Assembly (NCBI RefSeq): GCF_042477335.2
Contig: NC_091263.1
Location: forward strand, 72,896,001-72,960,000
Reading direction: 5' to 3'
Origin: Ovis canadensis
Taxonomy: Eukaryota; Chordata; Mammalia; Artiodactyla; Bovidae
DNA: 64,000 nucleotides
The translations under genes were made by a program, and so were the position numbers. Below the pieces are notes generated by a model that worked only from the letters and a program-made list of their open reading frames with translations, did no database searches and was not told the origin of the DNA. This document shows positions 1 to 12,000 of the stretch, one piece after another. Positions within the stretch are counted from its first letter, which is position 1, and each line of letters opens with the position of its first letter.

Positions 1-2600
1 GAGCGTCTGGAAGGATGGGTGGAGCCGGGGCTTCCATGGAGGGGCGCCACGGCGGGCAGAGGAGGCTGGGCCAGGCTGCGTTTGAGGAGCCCGGAGACGG
101 TCCAGGTGAGGACGGCAAGGATGCAGGTGAGGACAGGAGCACCTGCGCAGTGGGGCCAGAAGCCAGGCGTCCCTGGGCGAGGGCTGAGCCCCACGGCCCG
201 CCTCAGGCGCGTGGAAGGGCTGAGCCCCACGGCCCGCCTCAGGCGCGTGGAAGAGCTGAGCCCCACGGCCCGCCTCAGGCGCGTGGAAGGGCTGAGCCCC
301 ACGGCCCGCCTCAGGCGCGGGGAAGACGCCACAGCAAGGAGGCCCGAGATCCACATGACAAACCACAGAGATGGGGGGACAAAGGCAGCCCCTCTGGCTC
401 AGAGACAGACCGGGCTGCAGGGACAGAGGGAGCTCCCCGTCCTTGGAGACAAGCAAGCCAACTGGGAACCCGCACGCGAGAGAGGACTGCGAGGGCACGA
501 TCTCCACGCGGCTGGTTCTCGGATCCAAACACGCTGTCCCGGGGGTGCCCGCGGCTGTTCTCCCAGGGCCCCTGCCGGACAGAGCCCCCCAAATGCCTGG
601 CTTCTGCAGGGCCCCCCCCCTTCCAACCTAAAAAGAGGAATCACGGGAGGAAGGGCTGAGAAAGGGTTCTTGACCTCCTGCAGCCAGAGAGTGGGGAACA
701 CATGGAGACCGCGTGGCGGACTGCCCAGGGCCTGTGGCTGGGCCAGGGTTGGGGGCACCGGGCCCGAGGGAGGGGCTCACTGGGGACCAGGGAGACACAG
801 AGGCTCCCCCAAGCTCTCCCGACACCCGCAGATGAGCCAAGCTGGGTAAGGCACGCACGCTGACGATGAGACGACGCCTGTCACAGTGCCAGCAGCCTAC
901 GTGAGCCCTGGAGCGGACACTGCAAAAGGGGCACCCATGCGTGCGGGGCGGGCGCTGGGCTCTCCTGACCCGCGGGGTCCCCCCGAGGGATCTGCAGCCC
1001 GCGGTGACGGCCACTGATGGGCGTCCTCTCGGGGCCTCACACTCCATCACCAAGAGACAGAAACAAGAGGCCTTTAGATGGGAAGGAAGATGGGAGATGC
1101 CTTCAGCTGGGGTCGTCCTGCTCTGCAGGCCCAGGGCAGGCTCGGGGAAGCAGCGGGGAGGTGGGGTGGCCAGGGCTGACCACAGCTCTGCCAGGGAGGG
1201 GTTCTGATGCAGCCCCGGGGCCAGGGTCTCACAAGCCGGGTGTGGGCAGGGCGGGGCCGGGCCTCGCTCAGCAAGGCTGTCTTCCAAGGGTGCCCAGGGA
1301 GACATGCCTACCGTCCCACAGCCCCGCATCCACGGGAGCCCAGGGAACGGGGTGGTGACGCTGACCACACCTCCACTGCCCTCACTGCCCGGCTGCGAGC
1401 TCCTGTCCCTGACCCCCCAAACACAGACACGTGTTCCTCCATTCAGATGACCCCCCGCCCCCATAAATGGACTACAGCGCACCCGTCCACAGAAGCCCCG
1501 GACTCACACTCTGGGAACTGGCAAGGCCACCCTGGTGCCCCCCACACGGGGCACCAACTCATCACCACTACCAAGGCTCCACTACTGAGCGTGGGGTCTG
1601 GCCTCACGTGACAGACAGTGACTCACAAGATAAGGGAATTCTTCCTTTCTCCAGTTTGCTGAGCCTTCTGATTCTGACGAGAACAGGCTTGCCAGAGCTA
1701 GCCAATAAAAATACAAGACATGCAGTTACAGAGGAATTTCAGATAAACAAGGCATTGTTGTTTGGTACTAAGTCAGCCCTGTGCAATATTGGGAGATACT
1801 TATTCCATCGTTTCTCTGAAATTCCAACGTAACTGGACATCCTATGTCTTTACTGGGCAACCCCAGACGAGAACAAAGTCTCAGGTTGACGCTGGTGTGG
1901 CTTCAAAACTTTAAAAATATCTGTGGGGCATCTTTCTTTTAAACCCGAGGCAGACACAGCCAAACGCTGAGGCTCTCAAGCAGCTGGGGATGACAGAAGG
2001 GAAATAAACACTCAGGACCCTTGTAGACACACCAGTTACAAGCACGCGAGTAATCGGGACCACCTGGCCTGCTGGCCGCCACCTCACAGAGCAGCGCTGG
2101 CCCCAGCATCTCCCAGAAGCCTGTCCAGACCGCTGCCCGCTGCCCCCAGGTCCAAGCAGAGGTTGAGCGCCAATCAGCCACCCCACCGTCTGTCCACGGG
2201 GTATGCTTGGAACCCACACAGTGCTTCTGAAACTAGTTGCTGTTATTAACGTTGCAGTGTTACTAATTTATATAATTGATTTAATGTTATGACACATAAA
2301 ATCAGAACATTTTTACAGTCAACCTGGATTTCCAATTTCTCTAGGAAAATCTGAAGCTGGGCCTGACGGCAGGTCCACGCTCACTGTCCATCGGCATCAC
2401 GAGGCTCCCCCTGGCACCCCACTTCTATCCGCTGGAACCCTCCCAGGCCTCTCCTGTCTACACACAAGCAAGAGAGTCCCAGGGGAGGCAGGGGTCCCTG
2501 CTTCTTCCTGCCTAGAGTCTCTACCGGAACCGCCTAGTGTTCTGGGCTAGGAACTGTCTCTTCTCTAAGTAGAAGCTGGGGAATCGTGCCCACTCCAAGA
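1..2600. other. Noncoding stretch, putative FBLN2 intron 1
   Basis: Apart from the minisatellite at 183-326 this is GC-rich unique sequence to about 1600. More AT-rich pieces at 1630-1900 and 2220-2345 look like old interspersed repeats that I cannot name. No gene was seen. Confidence 0.6.
183..326 (+). repeat. 36-base minisatellite, four copies
   Basis: Four nearly identical 36-base units start at 183, 219, 255 and 291 (GCTGAGCCCCACGG...). The copies differ at only a few bases. The period is a multiple of three, so the frames through it stay open; this is not evidence of coding. Confidence 0.95.
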
Positions 2601-3125
2601 AGTCCACTCCAAGGAGCCTCGAAACCTAGAGAGCATATTAAAAACCAGAGATGTCACTTTGCCAACAAAGGTCTGTATAGTCAAAGCTATGGTTTTCCCA
2701 GCAGTCAGGTACAGATGTGAGAGGTGGACCACAAAGAAGGCTGAGTGCTGAAGAAATGATGCTTTCAAACTGTGGTGTTGGAGGAGACTCTTGAGAGTCC
2801 CTTGGACTGCAAGGAGATCCAACCAGTCCATCCTAAAGGAGATCAGTCCTGGGTGTTCATTGGAAGGACTGATGCTGAAGCTGAAACTCCAATACTTTGG
2901 CCACCTGATGCGAAGAGTTGACTCACTGGAAAAGACCCTGATGCTGGGAGGGCTTGAGGGCAGGAGGAGAAGGGGACGACAGAGGGTGAGATGGTTGGAT
3001 GGCATCGCCGACTCGAGGGACATGAGTTTGAGCAAGCTCCGGGAGACGGTGAAGGACAGGGAGGCCTGGCGTGCTGCAGTCCATGGGGCTGCAAAGAGTC
3101 GGACACGCCTGAGCGACTAAACCAC
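2600..3125 (+). mobile_element. BovB (RTE LINE) 3' fragment
   Basis: The sequence reads like the C-terminal end of the BovB reverse-transcriptase ORF ([10 protein letters not shown], FGHLMRR- and [14 protein letters not shown] peptides), ending in the family's GACACGCCTGAGCGACT tail. It is broken by frameshifts. Confidence 0.9.
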
Positions 3126-3732
3126 CGCCAAGGAGCCCGCTCCTACCCGGGCGGCCTGGAAGGTCAACGGTGTGAGAATCCGACCTCATCCGCGCAGCCA
3201 CAAGACACACACACCGGAGGGAAAGTGGAGTGGCACGCTGGCGCCCCCCAGAGGCAGAGCCCGAGACAGGGCACGGGGCCCACTGCAAGACCCTTGGGAG
3301 GAGAGCAAAGGGGGCGTGATGGCAACGGAGCCAAAGTCTGACACCTGCCTGACCCCACGGGGAGCGCCCAGGGCTCACCCCCGTCAGGCACGTCGGAGGG
3401 TCACCTGCTGACTATGGCGGAGAGACGACGGCCGGAGATCACGACCTGGGCCTGCGGCGGTGGGGGGGCGGGGGGAACGCCTGTCGGCCAAGGGTGAGCG
3501 TCTGGAGAGGGTGCCGGCGTGAGCCAGGAGGAGCAGCCTGGGCGCCAGCGGGGACCACAGGCTCTGCCACACACAGACGCACACACGCGCGTGCGTGCGC
3601 AAGAGCGGGTCAGCGAGCCTAAGCCAAGAGGCCACCCCCAAAGCTAGCTTTACTCGCTATGCAACTTGGGCTGGGATCACCCCAGGCTCAGAAAGGTAAG
3701 AAGGTGAGGTCCTAAGGTGTCGACGCAAAGCC
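3126..3732. other. Noncoding stretch
   Basis: GC-rich sequence with no gene. An alternating purine-pyrimidine run (ACACACGCGCGTGCGTGCGC) near 3583-3602 could adopt left-handed DNA. Confidence 0.5.
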
Positions 3733-3826
3733 CGCAAGGTGCTGAAGGCCAGGGACGCCTGGCATGCTGCAGTCAGCGGGGCCACAAAGAGTCGGACCCG
3801 ACCCAGCGACCGAACCACCACAACAC
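3733..3826 (+). mobile_element. Short BovB 3' tail fragment
   Basis: The GAAGGCCAGGGACGCCTGGC and AAAGAGTCGGACCCGA segments match the end of the BovB 3' region seen at 3050-3120. Confidence 0.75.
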
Positions 3827-4245
3827 GTGTCCTGAAGCAGTGTTTGCACACCGATGTTCACAACAGCATTATTCTCACTAGCCAGAAGGGGAAAGTAACC
3901 CAGGCGTCCATCGACAGACAGACGGACCAACATTACATGGTTCTCTGCACACAACGGAATATTACCCAGCCGTATAAGGGGGTGCTAACACTTGTGACTA
4001 CACGGGTGAGCGTGGAGAACGCTGCTCGGTGAAGCGAGTCAGACACACGAGCACGGGCTGTGCGACCCGCTTACGCGCGGTCCTTAGAGAAGGCAGCTCC
4101 ACAGAGACGACAGCAAGATGGTGGGCGCGGCGGGCGGGCGGGGCGCGCGTCTAACGGGAAAGAGGGTCGGCTTGGGAAGATGAAGGCTCTGGAGAGGATG
4201 GTGGGGACGCTCACACACCAGCGGGGATGGACTTACCGGTACTGA
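3827..4245 (+). mobile_element. L1 3'-end fragment
   Basis: Resembles the mammalian L1 ORF2 end and 3' UTR in sense orientation: CACAACAGCATTATTCTCAC, then CATCGACAGACAGACGGACC and GAATATTACCCAGCC. It is diverged. Confidence 0.7.
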
Positions 4246-7200
4246 GGTGTCCATTCAGAAACGGCCCAGCGGGGCAGTTTTATATGTATCTTCTACAGTC
4301 AAAAGTAAAAAAACGTGTGGTGCGGAGCCGAAAGTGAACAGTCAAGGAGCAGAGAGAGCAGGAGAAAAGAAGCGCTGTGCTGAAGAGCTAACAGGAAGCC
4401 AGGGGCCGCCCCCGAGACCTCGCCGTTGTAGGAAGCTTCCTGGCAGCCAAGGCTAAAAGGGAAATCGGAGGATGACCCGGTGCTCCGTGTCTGATCAGAG
4501 GAAGTCATCTAATTCTCTGGGAAAAATAAACGTACTCTTGGCACAAAACGTCAGGAGGGATGTTAGCTGTTGATCAGGTTCGTATTAACCTTTGCTTCCT
4601 CGGCACCGACGGAATGCCCAGCACTGGCCTGAGAACTTCCAGCGTGTTGATTTTATTTAACCATGACACCAACGGTAAAAGGTGGTTCAGATATCGGAAG
4701 GCAGATCCGCCTGGTCAGGGAGCACAGCCTGGGTCCTCCACGCTGCAGACACTCATTGCCCACCTGCTGCCTGCCAGCCTCCATGACAGGTACCAGGACG
4801 CGGCCACGAACAAGACCCCCGGAGGCCAAGACCTCGTGTGGCCAACATCCTGGTGGACAGAAGAGACAAATAACACGTAAGAAGGGAACAAGGAGGTTGT
4901 GAGGGATGACCCTGGCAAGACGGGGCCGCACGGGCCTCTCCAAGACGGCGACACTTGGGCCGAGAGTCTCCTGGCACAAGCGCGGTGGCTGTGCTAGGAC
5001 GTGGGAGAAGCAAGCCAGGAGGTGGTAACGGCACGTGCGAAGGCCCTGCGGCATGAACCAGCAGCACTCCCTGGGGCCGGCACGCAGGGAGACAGAGAAC
5101 CGAGGGAGAGGGGGTGACAGGAACCGCAAGACGGAAAAGAGGTCGGGGTGTGAAAATCAAGGAAGAGGAGGAGGTCAGAAGAGGAGGCCAGTCAGTCCCC
5201 CATGCCCAGGGCCCCAGGGGACGCGGGAAAGTGTCTTGGTGGACACTATTCCAACAGGGTGGCGGGAGGCATCACCGGGTCCCAGCACGTTAGGAAGTTG
5301 TCAGGAAGCCGGAGGAAGATTCCAGCCACAGGTAGCAGGGAGCTGGGTTAAACTCTGTCATTGTCAAGGAGGGAGAGCAAGCAGGGGGCAGGGCTAGACG
5401 GCCACGCCCAGTGAGGCTGGTGGGTGCTGTGGGGGCGGCGTGGGTGGAGCACCACGGAAGGAAGGGGCGTCCTCCAGGGTCAGAGGCGGTGGTGGTCACA
5501 GGAGAGTGTCTCCACTACTATGCTGACTTTCATGGACTTTTGGGTACGTTTTGGTATGCGTGTTTTTTCACAAGGGAAGAGACTTTTAAAGAAAAGAGCC
5601 TATTATAATTGCCCAGAAAAAGGAAACAGAGCTGTTGGCAGAAGAAATGGACAGGAATGGACAGACGTGAAAAAGTCACAAATCACCCGAAGAAAAGTGA
5701 TGAGGCCTGGCTTCCATCTTTAAAGGCCGATATTCCTGCCCCTTCTCACGGAAAGACATCTCAGTGATCTGTGCCGTCATCTGCAAAAAGACAGGTCTGG
5801 CCAGGGGAGAGTGGGCACGGCTGAGGGCACCGGGGACTAGCCTGGGACCCCCAAGGCAGATGGGGACTAGAGGGCGTGCAGGGGACCCCGGGTCTCGGGC
5901 CAACCTGAGGTGAAAGTACTGACCGCAGGGGGTATTGGGGCCCGTGCGCTCATACTCATGGCCCTGGAGACCCTCCACGGGCGAGCTTGTGAAAACACCG
6001 GGAAGACCATCCTTCCAGTTTAACAGCCAGGCTTCTTCCCCTCCCTTCCCTCTCTTTGCTCATAAAGAGAAAGGAAAAAAAAGTAACTAAAATGGTTAAA
6101 ATCTCCTTAAATCTGGAGTGAGAGTTGAGCCTTCATACATAATCGCTAATCTCATTACCAACATAAGCAGGTGAAAAATCACAAAGATGAACACCCAAGA
6201 CTTACAATCAACCCTCGAGTAAAGGAAACGCTGCTTCTGGCACAGGACGGAGCTGATGTTTTCCTTCCCCAGGAGTCACGACTCTGGAGAGAGGAAGCAC
6301 ACTGGGCACAGCAGTGAGCGATGGCCCTGCCCGCGGCCAAGGCTGAGCTCATCACCCTCCCCACCTGCGTCCCCACGCCCTCCACCCGGCCCCAGGCAGG
6401 CAGACAGGCATCCAGCTTGCCCGTGGTCCTGCCCGCCTAGGACTTCTCCCCAGACTGCCTCCCAGTTGCTAGAAATTCTGATGCTTCTCTACCACCTCCA
6501 ATCTCTTGCTTAATCCACCCATCTCCACCACAAAAGGAAAATGTGAGCATTCCTTGGACATGGGACGGCTTCTCATTACCCATCGTACACTCACTCTCCT
6601 TCCAAGAAGGGCCCCTGGATTTCACTCCGGGGTCCACGCCACTCAACTGCCATGCCATCAGTGCTTCTTACTCCTCTCGCAACAATGGCTAACCCAGGGA
6701 TGGACACCAGGCCGACCCGAGCCCACGAGGCCCAACTCCGGTGAGACACTGGGCAAACGGCCTCTCTTGTTCCCACCGTATTAGGCATGAACTGCTTTAA
6801 CAATGAGGCTCCCTGAGGCCATCGTGTTGTCAGGTGGAGACTGTCTGAGGCTGGGGTCAACTCAAAACCAAACAAAACACAAAGGAAAAGCCAAGATACA
6901 GGAAAAGAGAAAGAGTCACGGTGACAGCTGTCGAGCACCTGGGTCCAGCCAGGCCTGAAGCTAACAGATAAGCCGGACTTGCAATGTCACGAACCCACCT
7001 TGCTTACGCTTCCCATCACCTGCAACCCAAAGTCGTAACAGGTATATGGGCTTATATAGAAAAAAACTGATGCCTATCATTTTAGGGGTCTCAGAGACTC
7101 TCTGGGACTCATGGAACCAGGGCTGAATCCCCCTGGCCCACGGATAAGGTGAAAACTCCTAGGGTGAGCTCTCAAAGTCCTTCACCATCCCACTCTCACC

Positions 7201-7370
7201 TATCTTTCCTGCTCCATTCCTCTGAATCGCCCTCCACATACGTAATTCCTGCTAATTTCTAAGGCTCTGGTTCCCAGCCGCTCATTTTGGCTCATATTGT
7301 TATCCCAAACAAGGGTGCCCTCCCTCCTGAATCTCTGCACACCCAAACCTAACCTTAAGGCCAAGACCCA
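4246..7370. other. Noncoding stretch, putative FBLN2 intron 1
   Basis: No gene and no recent repeat recognised. The 7010-7330 part looks like a diverged older repeat. Everything else is apparently unique. Confidence 0.5.
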
Positions 7371-7374
7371 AGGG

Positions 7375-7800
7375 CGGGTGGACGGATGAGTGGGTGGGCA
7401 CCAGAGGGAAGGTGGATGAGCAGGTGGACTAGCAGATGGGAACGTGAACTGGCACGTGGATGGACAATGACGAAGAGACGGACGGCTGTCTGACGGATGG
7501 CGGTCCGATCAGGGATGATGGGGGAATGAATGGCAGATGGAAGACGGATGTGAAGACGGGTCGGCGGACGGAGGAGTAACCAGCCTGTGGATAAATGTCT
7601 GGTGGATGCGGGCAGGTGGGTGGAAAGATGGGTGAAGAGACGCAGGCAGCGTGGACAGGAAGGTGGCTTAACAGCGAGGGCATCCGCAGGGGGACGAAGG
7701 GCTGAAGGACAACGGGCTGGCTGGGCAGGGAGCGGGTCAGCAGACAAGCGGATGCTCGGATGGCAGGTGGGCCAGCAGACCGTGAGCAAGTGAGGGGAGC
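7375..7800 (+). repeat. Degenerate GGAT/GGTG-type simple repeat
   Basis: Imperfect TGGA/TGGG tetranucleotide units (GGTGGACGGATGAGTGGGTG and variants) continue for about 420 bases, with strong strand asymmetry (G-rich plus strand). Confidence 0.75.
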
Positions 7801-8214
7801 TCTCGCTCCATCAGTGCCCCTCCCAGCCTCCCTGGAAAACCCAGAGCAAGGCTCACAGCTCCCCTGCAGGCCAGCGTCTCAGGGGAGTCCTGCACCGCGG
7901 TGAACAGCGTGCAAAGCACAGGGCGGGTGTCAGACGGGCTCACGTTCACAGCCCAGCGGAGCCACCTCCTGCCGTCTGACCGCGGACCAGAAGCTCCAAC
8001 TCCGAGCTTCCTTTTCCCCGTCCATCCAGCGAGGAGAACATGCTGCCCTTGCAGGGCGCTATGGGATGAGATCGAAAGGTAGCTGCAGAGGCCAGCCCGA
8101 GACCTGGTCCCGTCAGAGCTGACAATAATTCCCACTCTACTAAAAACTGTTCCAGCGCCTAGAATAAGAATGGGGCCTCCTCCTCCCGTTTTATGAGACT
8201 AGGAAAAGTCCTGA

Positions 8215-8490
8215 TACCAAAAGCAGATGCGGGCACGACAAGAGTGAGGTGCCGGCCAGCCTCACTTATGAATCGAGCTGCCAAGCCCTAAGTAGAATAT
8301 CAGAAAATTGAATCCAGCAGCACATTACAGCAGTAAGAATACATCGCGTCCAAACAGGGTTTACCTCAGGAATGCAAGCGCCGTACAACACTGAAAAATC
8401 AAGGCAATTCCCTAAAAGACAAATTCTGTGTGATCCTTTCAATAGACGCTACTCAATAAGCTTCAACATTTCGTGATTAAAAGTCCTGAG
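8215..8490 (+). mobile_element. L1 ORF2 fragment
   Basis: Resembles L1 ORF2 sense sequence: AATTGAATCCAGCAGCACAT, then GGGTTTACCTCAGGAATGCA and TCAATAGACG. It is too decayed to be read as protein. Confidence 0.7.
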
Positions 8491-8614
8491 AGAAGTCAGT
8501 TGCTCCGGGTACAGTGGGTCATCCACTCGGTCCTTACTGGAGGGGCTCCCTCCCTGCCAGACGTGGAGAATGGGTTCACCCATCACCCACCCCCCCAGGA
8601 CCACACATACACAG

Positions 8615-8820
8615 AATAAAAGTAGCTCAGTCGTGTCTGACTCTTTGCGACCCCATGGACTGTAGCCTACCAGGCTCCTCTGTCCATGGGATTTTCCAGG
8701 CAAGAGTACTGGAGTGGGGTGCCATTTCCTTCTCCAGCGGATCTTCCTGACCCAGGGATCGAACCCGGGTCTCCCGCATTGGAGACAGATGTTTTACCGT
8801 CTGAGCCACCAGGGAGTCCT
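8615..8820 (-). mobile_element. Bov-tA-type SINE
   Basis: Reverse-strand full-length ruminant tRNA-Glu-like SINE. The plus strand shows GTCGTGTCTGACTCTTTGCG, CTGTAGCCTACCAGGC and ends GAGCCACCAGGGAGTCC. Confidence 0.95.
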
Positions 8821-8864
8821 AAACTGGCCTTTACAGGGATTTAATTCCCCTCCCGCGTGTGTGT

Positions 8865-9060
8865 ATGCCGTTATACATGACTCCATGTGACCACACGGAC
8901 TGTAGCCCTCCAGGCTCCTCCATCCATAGGCAAGAATACTAGAGGGGGTTACCATGCCCTCCTCCAGGGGATCTCCCCAACCCAGGGATCGAACCCACGT
9001 CTCCTGTGTCTCCTGCACTGCAGTGGACTCTTTAGCCACTGAGCCACCTGGGAAGCCCCA
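8865..9060 (-). mobile_element. Bov-tA-type SINE (diverged)
   Basis: Lies in the same orientation as the copy just before it. The 3' half is diverged, but CCCAGGGATCGAACCCACGT and GCCACCTGGGAAGCCC are clear. Confidence 0.92.
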
Positions 9061-12000
9061 TGTCTCTCCCTGAAAGGGACACAAAGGGAGGAGATCAACT
9101 CTGGGGTCCATCATTCCTTCAGAGCCTCCCAAACCAGGCATGTGCCCTTCTCCAGCCCCTGGACTCCAGAGGTCCATGCACACTGAGAAACCACTGGAGG
9201 AGGAGAGGGGAGTCCCCGAGCGGGGCCGGGACCCGGTTCTCCCCCTACCTCCGGGCTCACGCAGACCGCCTCTGGCTTCCTGTTTTCCTTCTCCTTCGGA
9301 AGCAACATGCGTTTTCAAGGGAAGCTGAAAGACCAAGCATCCCTCCACGAGAGACGCATGTCCACAACCTGCGGGTCTGTGTAAGCAGGAGTGTTGGGGC
9401 AGAGGCGGGGAGGCAAGTGTGTCTGTGTGCATGTGAAGTCTAAGTGAGTATGCGTGTGGGCAGGTGTGTCCCCGAGGCACGTTTAAGCGTGTAGGAGTGC
9501 GTGTGCGTGAGTGTGAGCCTGTGCACGCCTGCCGCACTGGGTTCCCAGCTGCACTGGTGTGACCGGGGTGTCAGTGCCTACCGCACCCCACGTCCTGTCC
9601 AACCTCAGCACGGGCAGCTCTGCCCACATCCCCGCGCTCCGGGCTCCCGCGGTGCCCTGGGCAGCCTGGTTCTGCTACCACCTCCCCTCTGCCCAGACGG
9701 GCCAGATGTCCATGGGGCCAAGGCAGGCAGGTTGCCTCCTCGTGCTGGGAGCTGACATCTCGCCCACATGGGCCGGAGGCGGGGACCCAGCTCTCCTGCT
9801 CAGCCCTGATGCTTCTGGTGGGCGGGAGAGTGGGGATGGGTGGCTGGATTCACTCACCCGGCCCCAGCACAGGACGGGAACAGGATATGAGATGCGTCCT
9901 CAACGTGAATGTCACCTGCACTCATCCCAGAAGGGCCTTCAGCAACGGAGAAAAGCTCACCTGACGTCACCTGGCAAGTCGCTGGCTAAGCTGGAGGTGG
10001 TGGTCCCACTGTGACCCCCGCCGGTGTGTGTCCACCCTTCATACAGAAGTGTGTGTCTCCTGGGTCCTCCTCTGAGCCTCACAGAGGCCAGGGAGGGACT
10101 CTCGGGTGGGGGGTGGGGGCAGAGACATGCAGACACAGAGCGAAGCAGCAGCAGACAGACAGACAAGCAGAGAGACAGACAGGGATGGGCAGGGGGCCGG
10201 TCCGGCAGACTGGGCTCCTGGACCACCCTCCGAAGCATCAGCATTCGGAAGGCGGTGTGGCCAGGGAGGCTCTGTGACCGTCTGGGGCCTCTGCCAGGCC
10301 AGCACCCCCATTTATTTGCATGGCCCTGAAATTTAGAAACTTCTCATGGGGGTCCCCAAAGGGCCCCCAAGGCCGTCAGTCAACTCTGCTGGAGCAGAGA
10401 TGGGCAACAAGTGGGACCAAGCCCTGGACCCTGGAGGTCAGGGTTCAAATGTGAGCCCAGGTCCCCCCAGGCTGTGGGCGGCTCAGAGCATGTGACTCCA
10501 GAGCGGACCCGCTCCTGTCTGCTCGTGAGCCCAATCGCAACAGCCTCCCGGCAACACGGGCAGACTCCAGAGGAGAAGGAAAGGCCGCAGCAGGGTGCCA
10601 GGCATTCAGTGAAGGGCCTGCCGCAGCTCCTCTCAATCTCACAGCCCCTCAGGTCTGCCCACTGTTCTGGGCCCTCTGCCAGGCACACCCTTCTGGCTTG
10701 AGCAAACTCCTAGTCATCCCTAAAGACCCAGCCCAGTATGCCCTCCACCAGGACATCTTTCCTGGGCACTCACAGCTGCCTTTGATGCCCTCCCTGTACC
10801 CTGTGCATGGAGACCTGCCCACTTGGAATAAGGAAGGCCGGGCGGGAGGTCGGGACTCTGCAGCCTCACCCCGAATCTCCAACTCCCCATTTTCCAGGCC
10901 CAGGCAGGTGCACCAGCACCCTGGCCTGGCGGGGTCCTCACCCCACCGTCACCCAGCACCTCGGACCCCTCTTCTCACACTCCAGGCCATTCCTGGGCTC
11001 CAAGTGAGAGCAGAGCCAGGAGGGCTGGCCCCAGTTTGCAGATGAGGAAACTGAGGCCCTAGGAGGTGAGATGGCCCGAGGCCAGCAGAGTCTGCTCGAA
11101 GGCAAAAGCCGCCAGGGCCTCAGAGGGTCATCCACTCCTGGGCACATGGGGGCTGGTGGCCCCCACCCTCTTGGCCACACAGAGGCTCTTGACGCTCCCC
11201 GCCAACTACACCCCCTGGCAGACAGGCACAGCACTTCCTCACTGACGCTGACCCAGGCGGGGGTGCCCTGGCCGCCCACACTGCAGCACACGTCCCCGCC
11301 GACCGAAAAGCCAGGCTCCCCACCCTGAGGAAGGAAATAACCTTTCCCCAAACCAGCACTTTCTTTGCAATAATCTCCATATATGAGAAGACGGGCATTT
11401 TTGCAATGCTTCCAAATTCCAACAACCCTGAGGACAATGGTGCAAAATGACGCACGACTTGACCCCACAGGGACCCCGAGCAGGGACCAGCCCGAAGGAA
11501 AGGAGTTAGCAGTTCGTGCGCGCCAGGCACCCCACAACCCAGGGCCAGCCGGCCCAGGGCAGAACCCGACGTGGACATACCTGGCCCCCGCCCAGCCCTG
11601 CTCCTCACATGCTGTGTGACCGCAGCCAGCCTCCCACCTACGCTGAGCCTGTTCCCTGCCCAGTCACCCGCCCAGGCCTCCCACTGGCTGGCGGACCCTC
11701 ACCCCTCCGCTCAGAAACGCCCGAGGCTGCCCACCCGCCACCCTCTGAGCAGGACTTAGCTTAAGGTCCTCCCTGTCTGGTCCAGGGCTTGAGGCCAGCC
11801 TCACAGCCCACCTCCCCTCCAACTCATCTGAGAGGAACCAGTGTTCTCCTGTTCACCCCTCAACCTTCACGATACAGAGAAAGCATCGCCCCCTCCAGGA
11901 AGCCCTCCCTGACCACGCCCACTCTCAGAGGCTCCACGCTCTCCCCTAGAACCGCTCTGATGGAAGCACTTCAGAACTGCCTACGGGGGTCCCTGGGGCC

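Noticed and set aside
2791..3120. Frames with RT-like peptides (also at 24678, 35706 and 46251)
   Set aside because: These are BovB LINE 3' fragments, not host genes.
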